From Torreya grandis (lineage: Eukaryota; Streptophyta; Pinopsida; Cupressales; Taxaceae): 64,000 bases of DNA. Made by a program: the position numbers and the translations under genes. Shown in pieces: positions 45,800 through 58,440 of the stretch. The first letter of the stretch is position 1. Every line of letters begins with the position of its first letter. The stretch covers positions 1,870,001-1,934,000 of the forward strand of contig JARHVA010001924.1 of assembly GCA_037957365.1 (NCBI GenBank), in the 5' to 3' direction. The notes below the pieces were generated by a model. It made no database searches. It was not told the DNA's origin and worked only from the letters and a program-made list of their open reading frames with translations.

Positions 45800-47870
45800 A
45801 TGCATAACTAAGGATGAATAAATATGAGATGAAAGAAGAAGATGGATTAAAATAGAAAGAAAGACATGATAAAGAATGAGAGGAAGAAGAGATGTTCAAA
45901 GATGAAGGTGAGAATATATAGATAGATCAGTTAGATGATATATGTAGTGCATAGATATAAGAATTTGTAGTATCAGAAGGAAATGAAGTATTGAGAAAAT
46001 AATCATACTAAAGTCATAGAGTAGTCACATGTTCAATATCAGAAGAAGAATTTTTAGGAAATAATCATTCATCAAAATAACACATGTCCCTATAGCCCAA
46101 TTTGTTATATTATAATAATAGTATTCAACCATAAGAATAGGCAAATAGTAGTTGGGAAGGTCCATTTTTAGAAAAAGTGCATCATTGGGGTAATAAAATT
46201 GAAATAACCTCAATTTTTAAGGATTTGAAGGACATAAGGTTTTTTAAAACCAAGTAGAGAAAATCAAGAAACATAGAAAAATAGAGTGCACAAATTAACT
46301 CTCCTAGTGCATAGGTAAATCTTCATAGTGCATAATCAGGATTACACAAAATGCAATTTCCCACTGTAAGAGATATGTATCAGATCCCTTCAACACCAAT
46401 TTATAATATGGGTACTATAGGAGAATTTATCAACTTGGTGACATATGATGGATCTGTGGATCCTAAGTAGTACTTAATAACATGTGATATGAGATGGAAG
46501 GCTAAGGATATTACCAATGAGGCTATAAAGAAGTGAGAATTAATAGGGGCATTGAATGGAAGATCACTTGAGTTTTTGTACCATAGATAAATCACTTAGT
46601 CAAGTCTATAACATGTTAAAGAGTGGCTCATTATAGAATTAAAAATAAATAAATGTAAAGTAAAAATATACAAGACCTAAAGGAGATTAGGCATAATTTG
46701 GGAGAATCAGTCTACAATTATGATCGAATGTTCTCTGATGTTATGAATAAGGTAGAGTTTGACTTAACAAACAAATATAAAGTTGCATGTTTTTTCAAAC
46801 GAATGCATTCTAGGATCAGGTTTTCTATAGTGTAGAACCAATATGCTACTAAGGAAGATGCTAGAGCTACTATTATTTAGGTGGAACAAATTGAAACTTA
46901 TGAGGAATCTCCCATAATGGGTTCTAAAATTGAAAATACATTGAAAAATCTTATGAAGAGAATGGAATAATATCATGAATTAGATAAACCTAAGCTAAAT
47001 CTATGATACATGGATTATGGGAATGAAGGATATCACATGAATGATTTTCCTAAGATCGAGATAGAGTTATGTGAAATTTGTAGAGTAGTAGGGCACATAA
47101 TAACACAGTTCCATATTCTGCAATAGTATGTCAAAAGTCCACAAAGTTTGTATTGCAATTTTTATAAAATGCATAATCATGATGAAAAGAATTGTAGGGA
47201 TTTATATGAGCTCAAAGAAGATATCACAAAGAATGTATTTAACATTGTTATGTAGTAAGTGCCCTTAATGAAGTAGATGATTTTAGGCATAGAGGTCGAT
47301 AAGGATTATAAAAACCAAGTGGGTCTATATTGGATTCCTAGTTTGCCTTAATACCAACCTCAAGGTCTTTTTAGATAGACCCCTCTTTTATTGAGTTAGA
47401 CACCACCATCACCAAAATACTAGTAGTCAATACCTTGGAATTTGGAAATGATGCATTAGTAATAAACTAGTTAGACCCTACTAGTTTTGCAACAACAATT
47501 TGGGATTGGAGATAATACCCAACAAAATCAACACTAGATTACAACATAATAATAGAGAGGTTATAGAGTAGGTTATTAGTTGAATAAAGGATCATCTAGG
47601 GGTGGATATAGAGGGGGTTACCAAGGTGGCAGAGGAAATAATTACCAATGCCCTCCTTTATAGTGTTACTTGTGTGGAGAATATAAATATGTGTAACACA
47701 ATTGCCCTTTGAATTCCCAAAGATAATCTTACTATGCATATTGTAGGGTATATGATCAACACAAGATAAAATATTGTCCTATGTTAGAAAAGAAAAAAAA
47801 GGAAAAGGCCGCTAGGATTGTCAACATGATGAATGCGTAGCTTAAGGAGGATGAATTTTTGAATTCCATT
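45800..47870 (+). pseudogene. Element E gag with two zinc knuckles (broken)
   Basis: An acidic N-terminal part (EEEEMFKDEGEN) leads to the capsid core from about 46400. There it reads GEFINLVTYDGSVDP, YLITCDMRWKAKDITNEAIK and LIGALNGRSLEFLYH. Then come SVYNYDRMFSDVMN and EDARATII-VEQIETYEESP. Near 47660 is a first knuckle (CYLCGEYKYV-HNCP) and near 47735 a second (YYAYCRVYDQHKIKYCP), the latter with its first Cys lost. A basic-acidic tail ends near 47870 (MNA-LKEDEFLNSITR). It belongs to a Ty3/Gypsy group different from elements A and C. Frame changes and TAG stops are frequent. Confidence 0.7.
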
Positions 47871-48289
47871 ACAAGACACTAGCACATAGAGAGAGGATTG
47901 TCTCCTCTCAAAATTCCTTAAGAATAGGGAATCCAAACAGTGAAATAGGATAAATAACCATACCTAACTATAAAAAATGGGCTCATGTATGAAGCTACAA
48001 AGATGTTGAAAAATATTCAACACTAAGACACTACTAAAGGAGATACTATAGTAATAAATGCCTAGATGTATGGTTATATTGTGCACATTATGCACCAAGA
48101 TGGAGTTGTTATTGCACTAACAGATTTACTAAAGCTGCCAAGTACACTACATAATAAAGACATTTATTATAATATCACAAACTTATTACATAATTTACTA
48201 GTGTGTGTAGCAAGGGCAATAGAAGATAGGAAAACTTGTTTGGTATGTAAAAAAAATAAGCCATGTGATGTAGATGCATGAATCGACAT

Positions 48290-48640
48290 TAAATATATAG
48301 GATATAAAATTCCAAATGTTGTCTTTAATTTTGCTAGCATGGTCAACATGATCCCTATGTCTATATGGGAGGTATTAGATAGCTAGTTATAAGTTATAGC
48401 CTAGTAAATTTGAGCTTAGCAAACCATGGAAGAGTTGAACCCATTATCTAGTTATAAGATGTTGAGACCAAAGTCATGAAACTGAGCTTGTGAGGTGACT
48501 TTGAAATCATCAATATAAAGATAGTAACAATTAATTACCCTATGTTTGTTGGCAATAAATGGGTGTATGATGGTCGAATAACTATCAATACTATGTAAAA
48601 TTATTTAGAGGCACATCAGGGAGATATGATTATAGTCATT
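48290..48640 (+). pseudogene. Element E protease (active site lost)
   Basis: FNFASMVNMIPMSIWEVL (48325-48380) corresponds to the DxGASVNxIPxxxxxxLG core. The Asp is Asn and the Gly is absent. Further along, after a frame change, FEIINIKIVTINYPMFVGNK then WVYDGRITINT is the usual YPxLLGRPWLYD end of the domain. Inactive. Confidence 0.65.
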
Positions 48641-50039
48641 AATTTACATAAGGTGTATAAACCCTACATCATTTTGGCTAAACTAGACTCTCCTTATGTT
48701 GTACAAAAAACTAGTTGGATGAAGGTAAACTTTGAGGAGAACCAAAAAAATCTACGTGTAACTGAGTTAAATTTATTGTATAAGAATACTAAACCTTAGG
48801 TATAGTCTTTACTCACTCAATAGTTGAAGATATTTGAGAAATGGAAGCCTAAACCAATAGTTTCTCAGTCATTGGCATCTTAGTTTACCGTAGAGGATTG
48901 TGCATCTATGTCTACTAAATCCCCTCCTTGATCAAAAGTTTATTTTATCTATCAAGTAGATGATCACATGTAGAATTATATAGATCCAACTAGAGAAGAC
49001 ATTTTTCCTTGGGGAATAGATTTTTCTATCAATGGAGACTCAAATACGCATTTACTCAACTGGGCTTAGGGTGATCATGAAATCTAGACTATGAGAATGG
49101 TCTTCACTATAGAAAGATAAATTCCTTCATATTATGTAATAAAAGACATCAATCAATTTATTCTATGCCTATAAGCTCATGTGCCTATGATCAATTAAGG
49201 AGTTAGTGCCTTTAATTATGGTTTAAATTAAGTTACAGTGACATGGTGGACAATTCATAGATATGAACAACTTGATTAGGATGATGTGTGTAAAAATATG
49301 ATTAACATATTTCAACTACCATAGGTCATCAAAAGTAATTGGTCTAAATTTCAAGAAGGTGAGTGCCCTAAAATATATATCGATAAATGTGTTGAGGTAT
49401 AGACTAAATAATATGTGGCACCTAAGTACTAGGTTCATAACTTTCATTATACACTTTCCCCTTTACCATCAACCTAGTATATGCATCAAAAATAGAGGAG
49501 GGAGATAAAGAATTGAGTTTAGGTGTAGAGTGAATTCATACAAACTTTTATGTTTGAAGATGAGAATCCTTTAGTTCATAATGTGTTGTTTAAAATCAAA
49601 CATTTCCTATGCCATGGGTGTGTAGAATATTTAAGCACCATGATCGATTATACTGCATAAAAGAACACATCCTATGATCTAAATACAATATTACAAATAT
49701 ATAAAGCTACCAAGATGGAAGAATAATTTATTATGCATCCATGCCACCAAATATAGAATGAAGAGGAGGAAAATAAATATTTAGATATTGATGATGATAT
49801 TTATTTGAATGATGTATTTTAACCTAAATGACTAGTAGAACCATTCAAGGATACAGTCACAGAAGCCACTAAAGAAGAAAAGCTACACAACATAAAAATT
49901 ATAGAATAGGAAGGGAAAATAATTCTAAACGAATCTATTAATAAGGAAAAATAAAATATTTATCAACAACCTATTAAAAATCATGTGGAAAATATTAGAA
50001 GTGAGGAGATTCCTAAACTAGCACATATAGGTGATTACT
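48641..50039 (+). pseudogene. Element E coding spacer between protease and RT, unidentified
   Basis: About 1.4 kb in which one plus frame at a time keeps protein-like wording. Examples are AKLDSPYVVQKTSWMKVNFE, PTREDIFPWGIDFSINGDSN, VTVTWWTIHRYEQLD and NPLVHNVLFKIKHFL. An acidic stretch follows (NEEEENKYLDIDDDIYLNDV). The only interruptions are TAG/TAA at expected Gln codons. No family recognised. Most Ty3 elements have a much shorter link here. Confidence 0.5.
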
Positions 50040-50960
50040 AGACTGGAGTAAATGTTTCAGAAGCTATTCAACTACTAAGGGATTATCAAGATGTGTTTCC
50101 CACAAAAAATTTAGAAGTTATAGAATTAGATCCATCCCTATGGGAAATACATATCAAACTCAAGGAGTGCACATGAACCATAAATAAATGGTTATACAAG
50201 TTGAATCCAAACATGAAGTTGAAAGTAAATGCTAAACTAGATAGAATGCAAGATGAAGTTATAATCTATCCCATAGAGAAGGTAGATTAGGTTAGTCCCA
50301 TAGTAGTGTAGCCTAATAAAATAGGGGAGATATAATTATATGGTGACTATCACATTTTTAATGACACGTGTGAATGATCCATTTTTTATTCCCTTCACAG
50401 ATGAAGTTTTGAAACCTATCATAGGTCAAGAAGTTTACTCTTTCACAAATGGCATCAATGACTATCATCAAATACCCATCACAGAAGAAGATAGAGCTAA
50501 AAAATTTTTGCCATAGAATGGGGATCCTTTACTTACAAGGTAATTCCTTTTGGCATTAAGAATACACCTATAATGTTTTCTAAAGTAGTGGTCACTACAT
50601 TTAAGGATTTCATTCATGACTTCCTAGAAGTATATCTAGATGATTGGGCAGTCTTCTCTTTATTTAAATAACTCTTGTCTAAACTATGCCTCATATTATA
50701 ATGTTACCTAGATCTGTGAATTACCTTGAATTTAAAAAAATGCTTATTATTTACACCTTTTGGTGTCATGCTAGGTCATATAGTATGCAATGAAGGGATT
50801 TTGGTGGACTAGGACAAAATTGTAGTCATTCTTAGTATGCCTCCACCAATCATCTCCACTAAAGTACGATCCTTTCTTGGCCATCTAGGGTGATATAAAA
50901 CTTTTATCAAGGGATATTCATCTATTACATCTCCATTAGAATATTTTATATGCAAAGGTA
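50040..50960 (+). pseudogene. Element E reverse transcriptase (broken)
   Basis: Leader EAIQLLRDYQDVFPTKNLEV, then LDRMQDEVIIYPIEKVD. The palm has EWGSFTYKVIPFGIKNTPIM and the catalytic YLDD at 50633-50644. The thumb has LFTPFGVMLGHIVCNEGILV and TKVRSFLGHLG-YKTFIKGY. It carries a frame change near 50350 and several TAG stops. Confidence 0.85.
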
Positions 50961-50984
50961 CGATTTTTTTTAGATTGGTCAATG

Positions 50985-51395
50985 CACCTATTCTCATCTT
51001 TCATGATTGGAGTAAGCCCTTTCATGTATATGTTGATTATTATAGTATCATAGTTATTATTTTGTTTGTGTATCCAAGAGAAGGTATATTAGACCACCCC
51101 ATTAATTTTTCAAGCTAAAATTTATATGATGTAAAGAAGAATTACATAAGAACTGAAAGAGAAGCACTGGCTATAGAATTTACACTACATAAATTTTGAC
51201 ATTATCTTCTTATGACACCATTTGAAGTTTTAATGGATCATTAAGATCTATATTACCTAGATAATAAGCCTATGCTTGATAGACATATTTTAATATGGTT
51301 GATGCTCTTTCAATAATTTCAACTTTGCATCAACATAATATCAGATAGAGAAAATGTTGGGCCAGATCATCTCAGTCGCATCATAAATGGGGATG
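50985..51395 (+). pseudogene. Element E RNase H (broken)
   Basis: FHVYVDYYSIIVIILF replaces the usual YVDASxxAIGxxL. Then REGILDHPINFSS-NLYDVK then KNYIRTEREALAIEF, HYLLMTPFEVLMDH, and a C-terminal DRENVGPDHLSRI. Family order and spacing are normal. The second acidic position of the active site seems altered in the first block. Confidence 0.8.
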
Positions 51396-51469
51396 AACTA
51401 GAATAACTAAAAGAATATTCTATTGATGTCCATATATTTCATGTTTCTATAATACCTAAGAATTTTTAG

Positions 51470-52715
51470 GTAATTTCTAATTTCCTATAATAAGGAGTAT
51501 TCCATGTGCACTACCAAGAAAGGGACAAAAAGCAGTTTGTCACTAGAGCATTGCCATATACTATTATAAATGGGATCTTGTATCATTTGGGGAAGGATGA
51601 AGTACTACATAAGGTATTTTTGGAACATTAATGACCATAAACATTATAGGAAACACACCAAGGAATATAAGTAGGTCATTTTTCTAGAGAATTTACTGCA
51701 AGGAAATTATTACAGAGTGGGTTATAGTGGTCAAAATTTTTTCAAGATGCATATAGAGTAGCACAACATTGTGATGTATGTCAATAAATGGGTAAGTTAC
51801 TACAAAAGTATGAAATTACCCTTGTATCCTTTGTTATCCAAACAAAATTTTGAATAGTGGGGCATCGATTTTGTAGGACTGAGTAGTCCTCCAAGTAAAT
51901 GTAGTAAAGCATGAAATATTATCACTACAACATATTAATTTACCAAATGGCTTAAACCTACTATGACATCCAACTATGGTGTGAAGGATATAACAAAGTT
52001 TATTTATGAGAATACCATCACAAGGTTTGGATGACCCATCAAGATCATCAATGATTGAGCGACACACTTCCTAAAAAATAGTATCAAAGCTCCTATCTAA
52101 GCATTCATGATTTCTCATCACAAAATTACTATGTACCATCCACAAGCTAATGGCCAAGCTAAGGCTTCTAATAAAGCATTGGGAAATATGTTGAAAAATA
52201 TCTATGATGTCATGAGGGATGATTTGGAATATCACCTTCATATGATTCTTTGGGTTTATCACATGCATTATAAGAGGGATACAAGTTTTACTCCATTTTA
52301 ATTGGTCTATGGTCTTGAAGCATTAATGCTTATGGATTACTTGGTACCCAATCTATGAATTATAATGGTTATGAGATTATGGGATCATTAATCTCTAAAA
52401 AATAAGCTTCTCAACCTAAATAGGATGGATGAGTATTGATGTAGAGCATCTTGGATGCATGAAGTTCATAAGTAGATCCAAAAATCATGGCATGACATAA
52501 ATCTACACCATAAGGAATTCCATAAAGATCAACCAATTTTATTATATGGTAGTCGCTTCAATTTTTTTTGGGTAAATTATAGATTAGATGGAAAGGGCCT
52601 TACATTATACACAAAATATCATAAAAAGGAACCATTATTTTGAGAGATCTATAGGTAACCAATTTTATAGAGTGGGTGAATGGTTTTAGGCTTAATCTCT
52701 ACTACCAATAGTGTT
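51470..52715 (+). pseudogene. Element E integrase (broken, catalytic Glu lost)
   Basis: The zinc domain has VGHFSREFTARKLLQSGL and a C-x2-C pair (AQHCDVCQ). The core has a degraded DFVG block, then MISHHKITMYHPQANGQAKA at 52105-52165. In other elements this block reads GQ-x-E; here it is Lys. A long C-terminal region follows, ending KGPYIIHKIS-KGTII and FIEWVNGFRLNLYYQ near 52700. The piece 52107-52301 is open. Confidence 0.82.
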
Positions 52716-53394
52716 ATTTGATCTCTTTATACCAAATGAGTGGGTTCTAAGTAGCACTAAGTAGAGTAGGACTTCCCATTTTTGTATGTTTTCTTGTGTG
52801 TTTATTTTTGCCTATGTGTATGTTTGTATATGATTTTTTAAATAGATTTTAGAACTAGGATAATAAGTATAGCATGCACCAACCATAAATTAAATAATTC
52901 AAGAGCACCATTATTTATGTTAGTCGGAGCAAAAATAAAAAGTTAAGTCTAAAAAATGTATGATCAAGTCACATCAACCAATATCTTAGTCGTATAACGA
53001 TCACTCCCAAGAAGTTAATACCAGAGCCAAGGTTTGATTGACCTAATATTCACTAAATTGGTATTTGGTCAACATCATCCATTCATAATCTAGTATAAAC
53101 AACAAATAATATAATGATGTATCTCGATGCATGTGACAACGACTAACTACCTTAATTTTTAGATCAAATAAGATTTTACACATCAACATTCACATTGATA
53201 TCAAAGGGATAGCTTAGCATGGAATTTATAGTCAAACAAATAGGTGTGAAATCTATAAAGGCACATGGTTGTGAACCAAATCTTCATTTCATTCTTGCAA
53301 GCATTTCACGAGCTGAATTTTCTAAGCTGAGCTAATTTTTACTACACATAAAGCCAAAAGTTTTTAAATTTCACTATTCAAAAATAATGAATTG
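52716..53394. other. Element E 3' flank, no gene recognised
   Basis: AT-rich sequence after pol. A 3' LTR is expected here, but I could not match it to anything upstream of element E. Confidence 0.35.
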
Positions 53395-53965
53395 ATCACA
53401 TCTTATCATAAACCTAATGAACACTTATAAAGAAGTAATGGGCATCGACCTTGTACTTTATCAAAAAAATACATTGATATAGAGTTATTTGATTACTTCC
53501 AAGTGGTAGAGTATAAACTCTTTTGACCAAATCTCATTGATGTTGTGAAACCACTTACACTTGTAGTCCCACATCAATTCCAAAACATAGATGTCAAATT
53601 CCTAATTTGTATGCCCACCTTTAGTAACTTGGGGGATATTGTGCAAATATTTCTTAGTCACCATAATGATGACAACATTTACATTGGCCCTGACACCACT
53701 ATAGTCATCAACACTAAAGCAATGGCCCACACTTTGGGAATGCATGTGTGAGGTGATTCTATTGCTAAATAAAAGACAAGAATTCCTCATATCCTTCAAG
53801 AGGTTAGAGATTTATAGGTTTGAGGGTATAAAGGAATCCTAAATGAATAAATTAAAGATGAATCAGTGCACATCCTCGTCAAGTGCATCACATAGAGATT
53901 CTGGTAGACTACCAAGTTTGCAAAGCAAATTCCTAAAAAGGATTTTTTGTATAATTTGAACTTTA
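53395..53965 (+). pseudogene. Unidentified coding remnant
   Basis: The plus strand reads IELFDYFQVVEYKLF, PNLIDVVKPLTLVVPHQF, PTFSNLGDIVQIFLSHHNDD, NIYIGPDTTIVINTKAMAHT and, after three stops, ESVHILVKCIT. Composition and the position of stops at Gln codons indicate a true former gene. I know no family. The wording HILVKCI resembles MHILVECI in the ORF at 60197, so the two may be related. Confidence 0.4.
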
Positions 53966-53974
53966 TCAACAATC

Positions 53975-54250
53975 CAAATTTTTGAAAACTATCAAAAATA
54001 AATTGGACTATATCTATATTAAATTGGACTGTATTGAGATTAAGTTGGAGTTATTATAAATAACTCATATCTATCTAATGTATTTGTGATAAATCCAAAT
54101 TATTTAAAATGATGATAAATAATTTATTTATTAGTAATTGAAAACTATCATAAATAAATTAGACTTCATTAAGAACTACTTAGACTTATAACAAATAAAT
54201 CACAATCTATATTATATATTTGAAATAAGTTCAAATTATGTGACCGTTCA
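53975..54250. repeat. Two-copy direct repeat, AT-rich
   Basis: GAAAACTATC-AAATAAATT-GACT at about 53983 recurs at about 54147, with loosely similar sequence between (TTAAATTGGACTGTATT and similar). Purpose unknown. Confidence 0.5.
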
Positions 54251-54989
54251 AAATGGTTCATAAACCATGCATTTATAAATATTAAAAGACTTATTGGTAT
54301 ATTTTTTAAGGAAAAATAATTCATACATCAATCATGTGCTTGATCAATATGTGATTTAGAACACTTGGGATGATTGGGATTCCACATGTCATCAATTGAT
54401 TGGATCATGAAATATTTATTTAATTTGATTCAAGTGATGTCCTCATGCCAATCAAAGTTTATCTTGTATTATCTTACACAATCTTGAGTTCCATGTGAAA
54501 AAATGAATAACATTTTTTTATACGTAAATGCTGAAGAAAAAATATTGGCATGCAAGTGGGACATTCCAAGGCATAAACCCTTAAGACCTTTTCGTATCAC
54601 AAGATTGCCAAATTGTATTTTGCAAAAAATAAATTGTAGTGTAATAAATTCTAAGATGTGAAAATTACAAATACCTTTTACCAAAGATCATTTTTAAGGA
54701 TGTAAAAATGTGAAGTGGATGTTCCAATAGTCAAATGCTATTAAATAGATGCACATTTACCAAAATACTGAATTGTCATAGTAGAAATAAAAAACTCAAA
54801 TGCTGAAGTGTATTTCTCAAGACCCAAAATGCAAAGTGCCACTAGAAATAAATAAAATAATAAAACATTATACATTCTCAAAAAATGGACTAAATTTTGA
54901 AAAAAAAAATTCATATTTATCATTGCAAATTTAAGAAAACACTATTTCAAATTTCCTAATCCTTTTATCACTATTTTTGTTAGTGCCTA
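54251..54989. other. No gene seen
   Basis: AT-rich sequence with no coding signal. It may contain the left end of transposon T2; no inverted terminal repeat was identified. Confidence 0.35.
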
Positions 54990-57900
54990 ATAGGATGATG
55001 AATTCAAATAGTCTGTTACAATGTCTTTCAAAAAATTAGTGAGAACAGTGTATATCCTCTCCACTTTTTATTTGGTTTCTAGGTGTATATGATATTATCT
55101 ATGAGTATGGATGGTAAAGATGTGTCAGTTGGGTTTGGCTTCTATTTCTTATCCAAATAGCCTGAATAAATTTTTGCTTCTTCTGCATCTTTTTTCCCTG
55201 CATGAACTAGGATGAATGAAACTACATTAACCATTTTTTATATATCCCCATTTTTTTGTATTATCTCAATATTACTTTTAGCTCTAACAACCCATACTGA
55301 GCAGTCCACTCCTATAGAATCATTAGGTTTGAAAAATAACATATCTTTGATTTTCACATCTTGAGATGGATCAAATGTAATTCTTTGTCATTTACTTATT
55401 TAACCAACATATGTATCCATATATGCCACTCCAAAATCAAGGGTTCTATCGTGAACCATTTTGTATAGATCTCTATGTAGGGGTATGTCATGATGAGTTC
55501 TAGGCCAAAAATCTCTTGTGTACTCAACTTCAGAAGGGAACATGTCTTCTTTCATTATGTCATGGATGTTTTGGAAGTAATATTCTAGATCCTTCCACTT
55601 ACTATTTCTGGTTAAACCAAATTCATTGAATTGATGTACATACTTATCCAAGTTATATTTAATTTATTTTTCACCTTTTTCTACTTCTATCTGAGTCTTT
55701 AACAATAATAGAATCTTGAGACATTTCTCTATTTTTCAAGTCTTTGAAATATATTTTTATCAAATTACCTTCTAGAGCATTTGGATCACCATTTTATTTT
55801 ATTCCCCATAATGTAATTAGGGGTGACCAATTTCTATATTTTATAGAGTTTTTGAAACACATAATGGGTTGATCTTCCTCTATGTGTAGAAGAAATTATT
55901 GACCTTTTGTCAATCCTACTATTTAATTTCTTCCCTTTAGTGGGTAACTATTAACATACTCTTTGAAATCCACTACCTCTTCAATCAAATATGGCATGAA
56001 GTTTATTGTATTTTCACATGTCCTACAAGTGTCCATCATCTCTACCACACTCCATACATCTTCCCTCTTTATACATTTAGATAGGTTTCCAAATGTGCCA
56101 TCAATGTCCTCATGGCTATGTCCTATAAGTAGAAATCCAACCTTGACATTGAGGAAAACACCTTTGTAGATAAGGAGAGATAAATATTGAAACACATACC
56201 TATACAAAAAGACATGATTTTGTGAATTTATAAATGTAATATTAGTTCCATATAAGGTTCGACATTTTTAAAATATAAATATGAATGGAAGTACTTATTC
56301 TTATTGTCCCCACAATAGTTGTCTAGTTGAAGGTATATCCTAGAAGTCTCTTGAAGGCACCAATTGATTTGCTTCTTATCTATATTTTTTGCATTTAGGG
56401 TAGTAGTTATTTAATAATAGTACATCATACAATGGATATTTTGAAGATCCAAGTTTATATAGTAAATATCCATAAGTATCTAGAACTATTATTTCCATAT
56501 CCCTAAAGCACTTGTTCAATGAGGTGATAGTAAAGTTAGACCCTCCAAGAACATAAGCTAAAAAAATGCCCATATCCACTTGCACCATGACCATGTGTTA
56601 TAATCCCTGCCATTGATAACTTTAATATTCTATTAGTAACTACATTGCTTTTTATCATTGTCCTTAGCACAAATGTTTTTTTATGTTCCATCTTGTCATG
56701 AATGACACTGAGGCATTCTTTATGGTATTACTCTAACATTCATTTATGTGTGTAATACATTTGTCTTGTATAAAGTATTTGATTTGAGTACATCATGAAT
56801 TCTTGATCAATACAATCTTCCTAATCTCTAGAGAGGGAACCAAAGCATTTATATTGAGTCAGCAAGATCATTTTTTTACACCTAGTGAAGTCATTATATG
56901 TGGTAATGGTAACATCATGAAAATTAGTTCTCCACATGTTATTGAATTTTGGCTAGGATATTGTTTCATATTCCATATCTACTAGTTGTGTATTGATGTG
57001 GCACCTCATGAATTTTTCATTGAAAGATGTTGGAAAATGTTGAACATTTTCTCATGAGCTGCCTATATCTACCTAGCATGTTAGTTATGGATAAACATCT
57101 TCAAAATCATCCACCAATTGGTATAATAAATCTTTAGATTCCATTGTCTTCTTTTATGGATTTTTTCAAAATCTCCCTACATGGAATGCATTTCATTCCC
57201 CATTTTTTGACAATTTTGAATGTAAAAAAAGTTACTTCTCTTCAATCCATATATTTTAAACCAAGCTTCCAAAAAAAATCTTTGTACCCTAAAAATCAAT
57301 GCTAGTTTTGTTTTTATTTTTATTAAACAAACTAGCAGAAAGGGCATCCAAGACATGTTGCCTCCTATCTATTATGGTAGAATCAAGAAACTTCATCTTT
57401 GTAGATTTTAGGATCTCAAATGATAACCCTGACTAAAAACATTTTCTGGTGCAACATTTATTTGCATACATTGTTTTAATCTCACTATCTATGCTTTCAT
57501 CAAACTCCACTTGGTTGAGTGAATTATTTGGTTTACTTCTTTTTCAACTTGAGTATTTATAGGAATGATCTAATTTTTTTGGATGCCTTTGTTCTAGGAA
57601 TGTCAGGTAAGGAGTGACTTCATTATCCCTTATGTCCTAAACATTTCCAATTTTTTTCTCCTTTGGTGTCATGTATGGTAAATTGATTGCTCTATAAGTC
57701 TCAGTGTCCACTATTTTTTTGGAAGGCCATCTAACGATAGATGTTTCAATTAACTCTATACTTAAAGTCTCACAATATTGTATAACATGCCTTTTGTAAA
57801 TTACCAATATATTTTATAACATTGGGACATGAATGCAACCAAAAATCTCCCCTGGTTGTACAAATTCAACATAACTAAATGCAATTTTTTCATCATTTTC

Positions 57901-58440
57901 AAGAGTTATACATTTGTGCAACAAATTTACCCTTTTCCTAACAAATTTTTTTCTTAGGCTTTGAAATGTGGTAGGATCATCGATATATCAAAAAAATGAA
58001 TCTAGACAAGGGTTTTCTTGTTGCAATGGTTGTATATGTAGAACTGGATACAAATTATTTTGACTTTGTTCCATGCCATTGTCTATATAAAACTTGCTTG
58101 TGGCATGTTGCATCATTCTTGTGCTCCATATAGTAAAACTATCAACTAAATCCCCCAAATTATCCATAAAATCTTTAGGAAATGGAAGCAGTAGAGTCAG
58201 ATCAAAAGCTTTAGTCACATTAACACTTAGACATTCAATAGGTATTTCCTCAATGTGGCATGTGGAAGTGAGATTTATGGGTTCTAAAGATTCAACATCT
58301 AGACCTTCCACTTTGTGTATTCTTCCTTCACCAATGATCTTACCATTATTTATGAGAGAAACATAGTATCGACATTGGAAAGCCATTAATGTATGATTTT
58401 TCAGTTGGACATTTGTAAAAAAATGAGAAGAGTTGTTCAT
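54990..58440 (-). pseudogene. T2: decayed DNA-transposon transposase with an intron
   Basis: From the ATG at 58440 an open segment of 150 residues has YYVSLINNGKIIGEGRIHKV and LTLLLPFPKDFMDNLGDLVD, like the accessory domain found beside plant CACTA-type genes. After a stop-rich middle, 56595-56376 reads LAYVLGGSNFTITSLNKCF. Then LQLDNYCGDNKNK (near 56320) joins across a 95-base GT-AG intron (56294-56200) to YVFQYLSLLIYKGVFLNVKV then GFLLIGHSHEDIDGTFG. The pair LQLDN...GHTHEDID is the core of a transposase-like family I recall as DUF7869. Further parts are 55651-55400 (EDMFPSEVEYTRDFWP) and SIGVDCSVWVVRAKSNIEII near 55290. About 15 stops. Confidence 0.7.

Noticed and set aside
45571..46595. 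Several minus-strand ORFs of 60-72 residues
   Set aside because: They are antisense to the purine-rich gag of element E.
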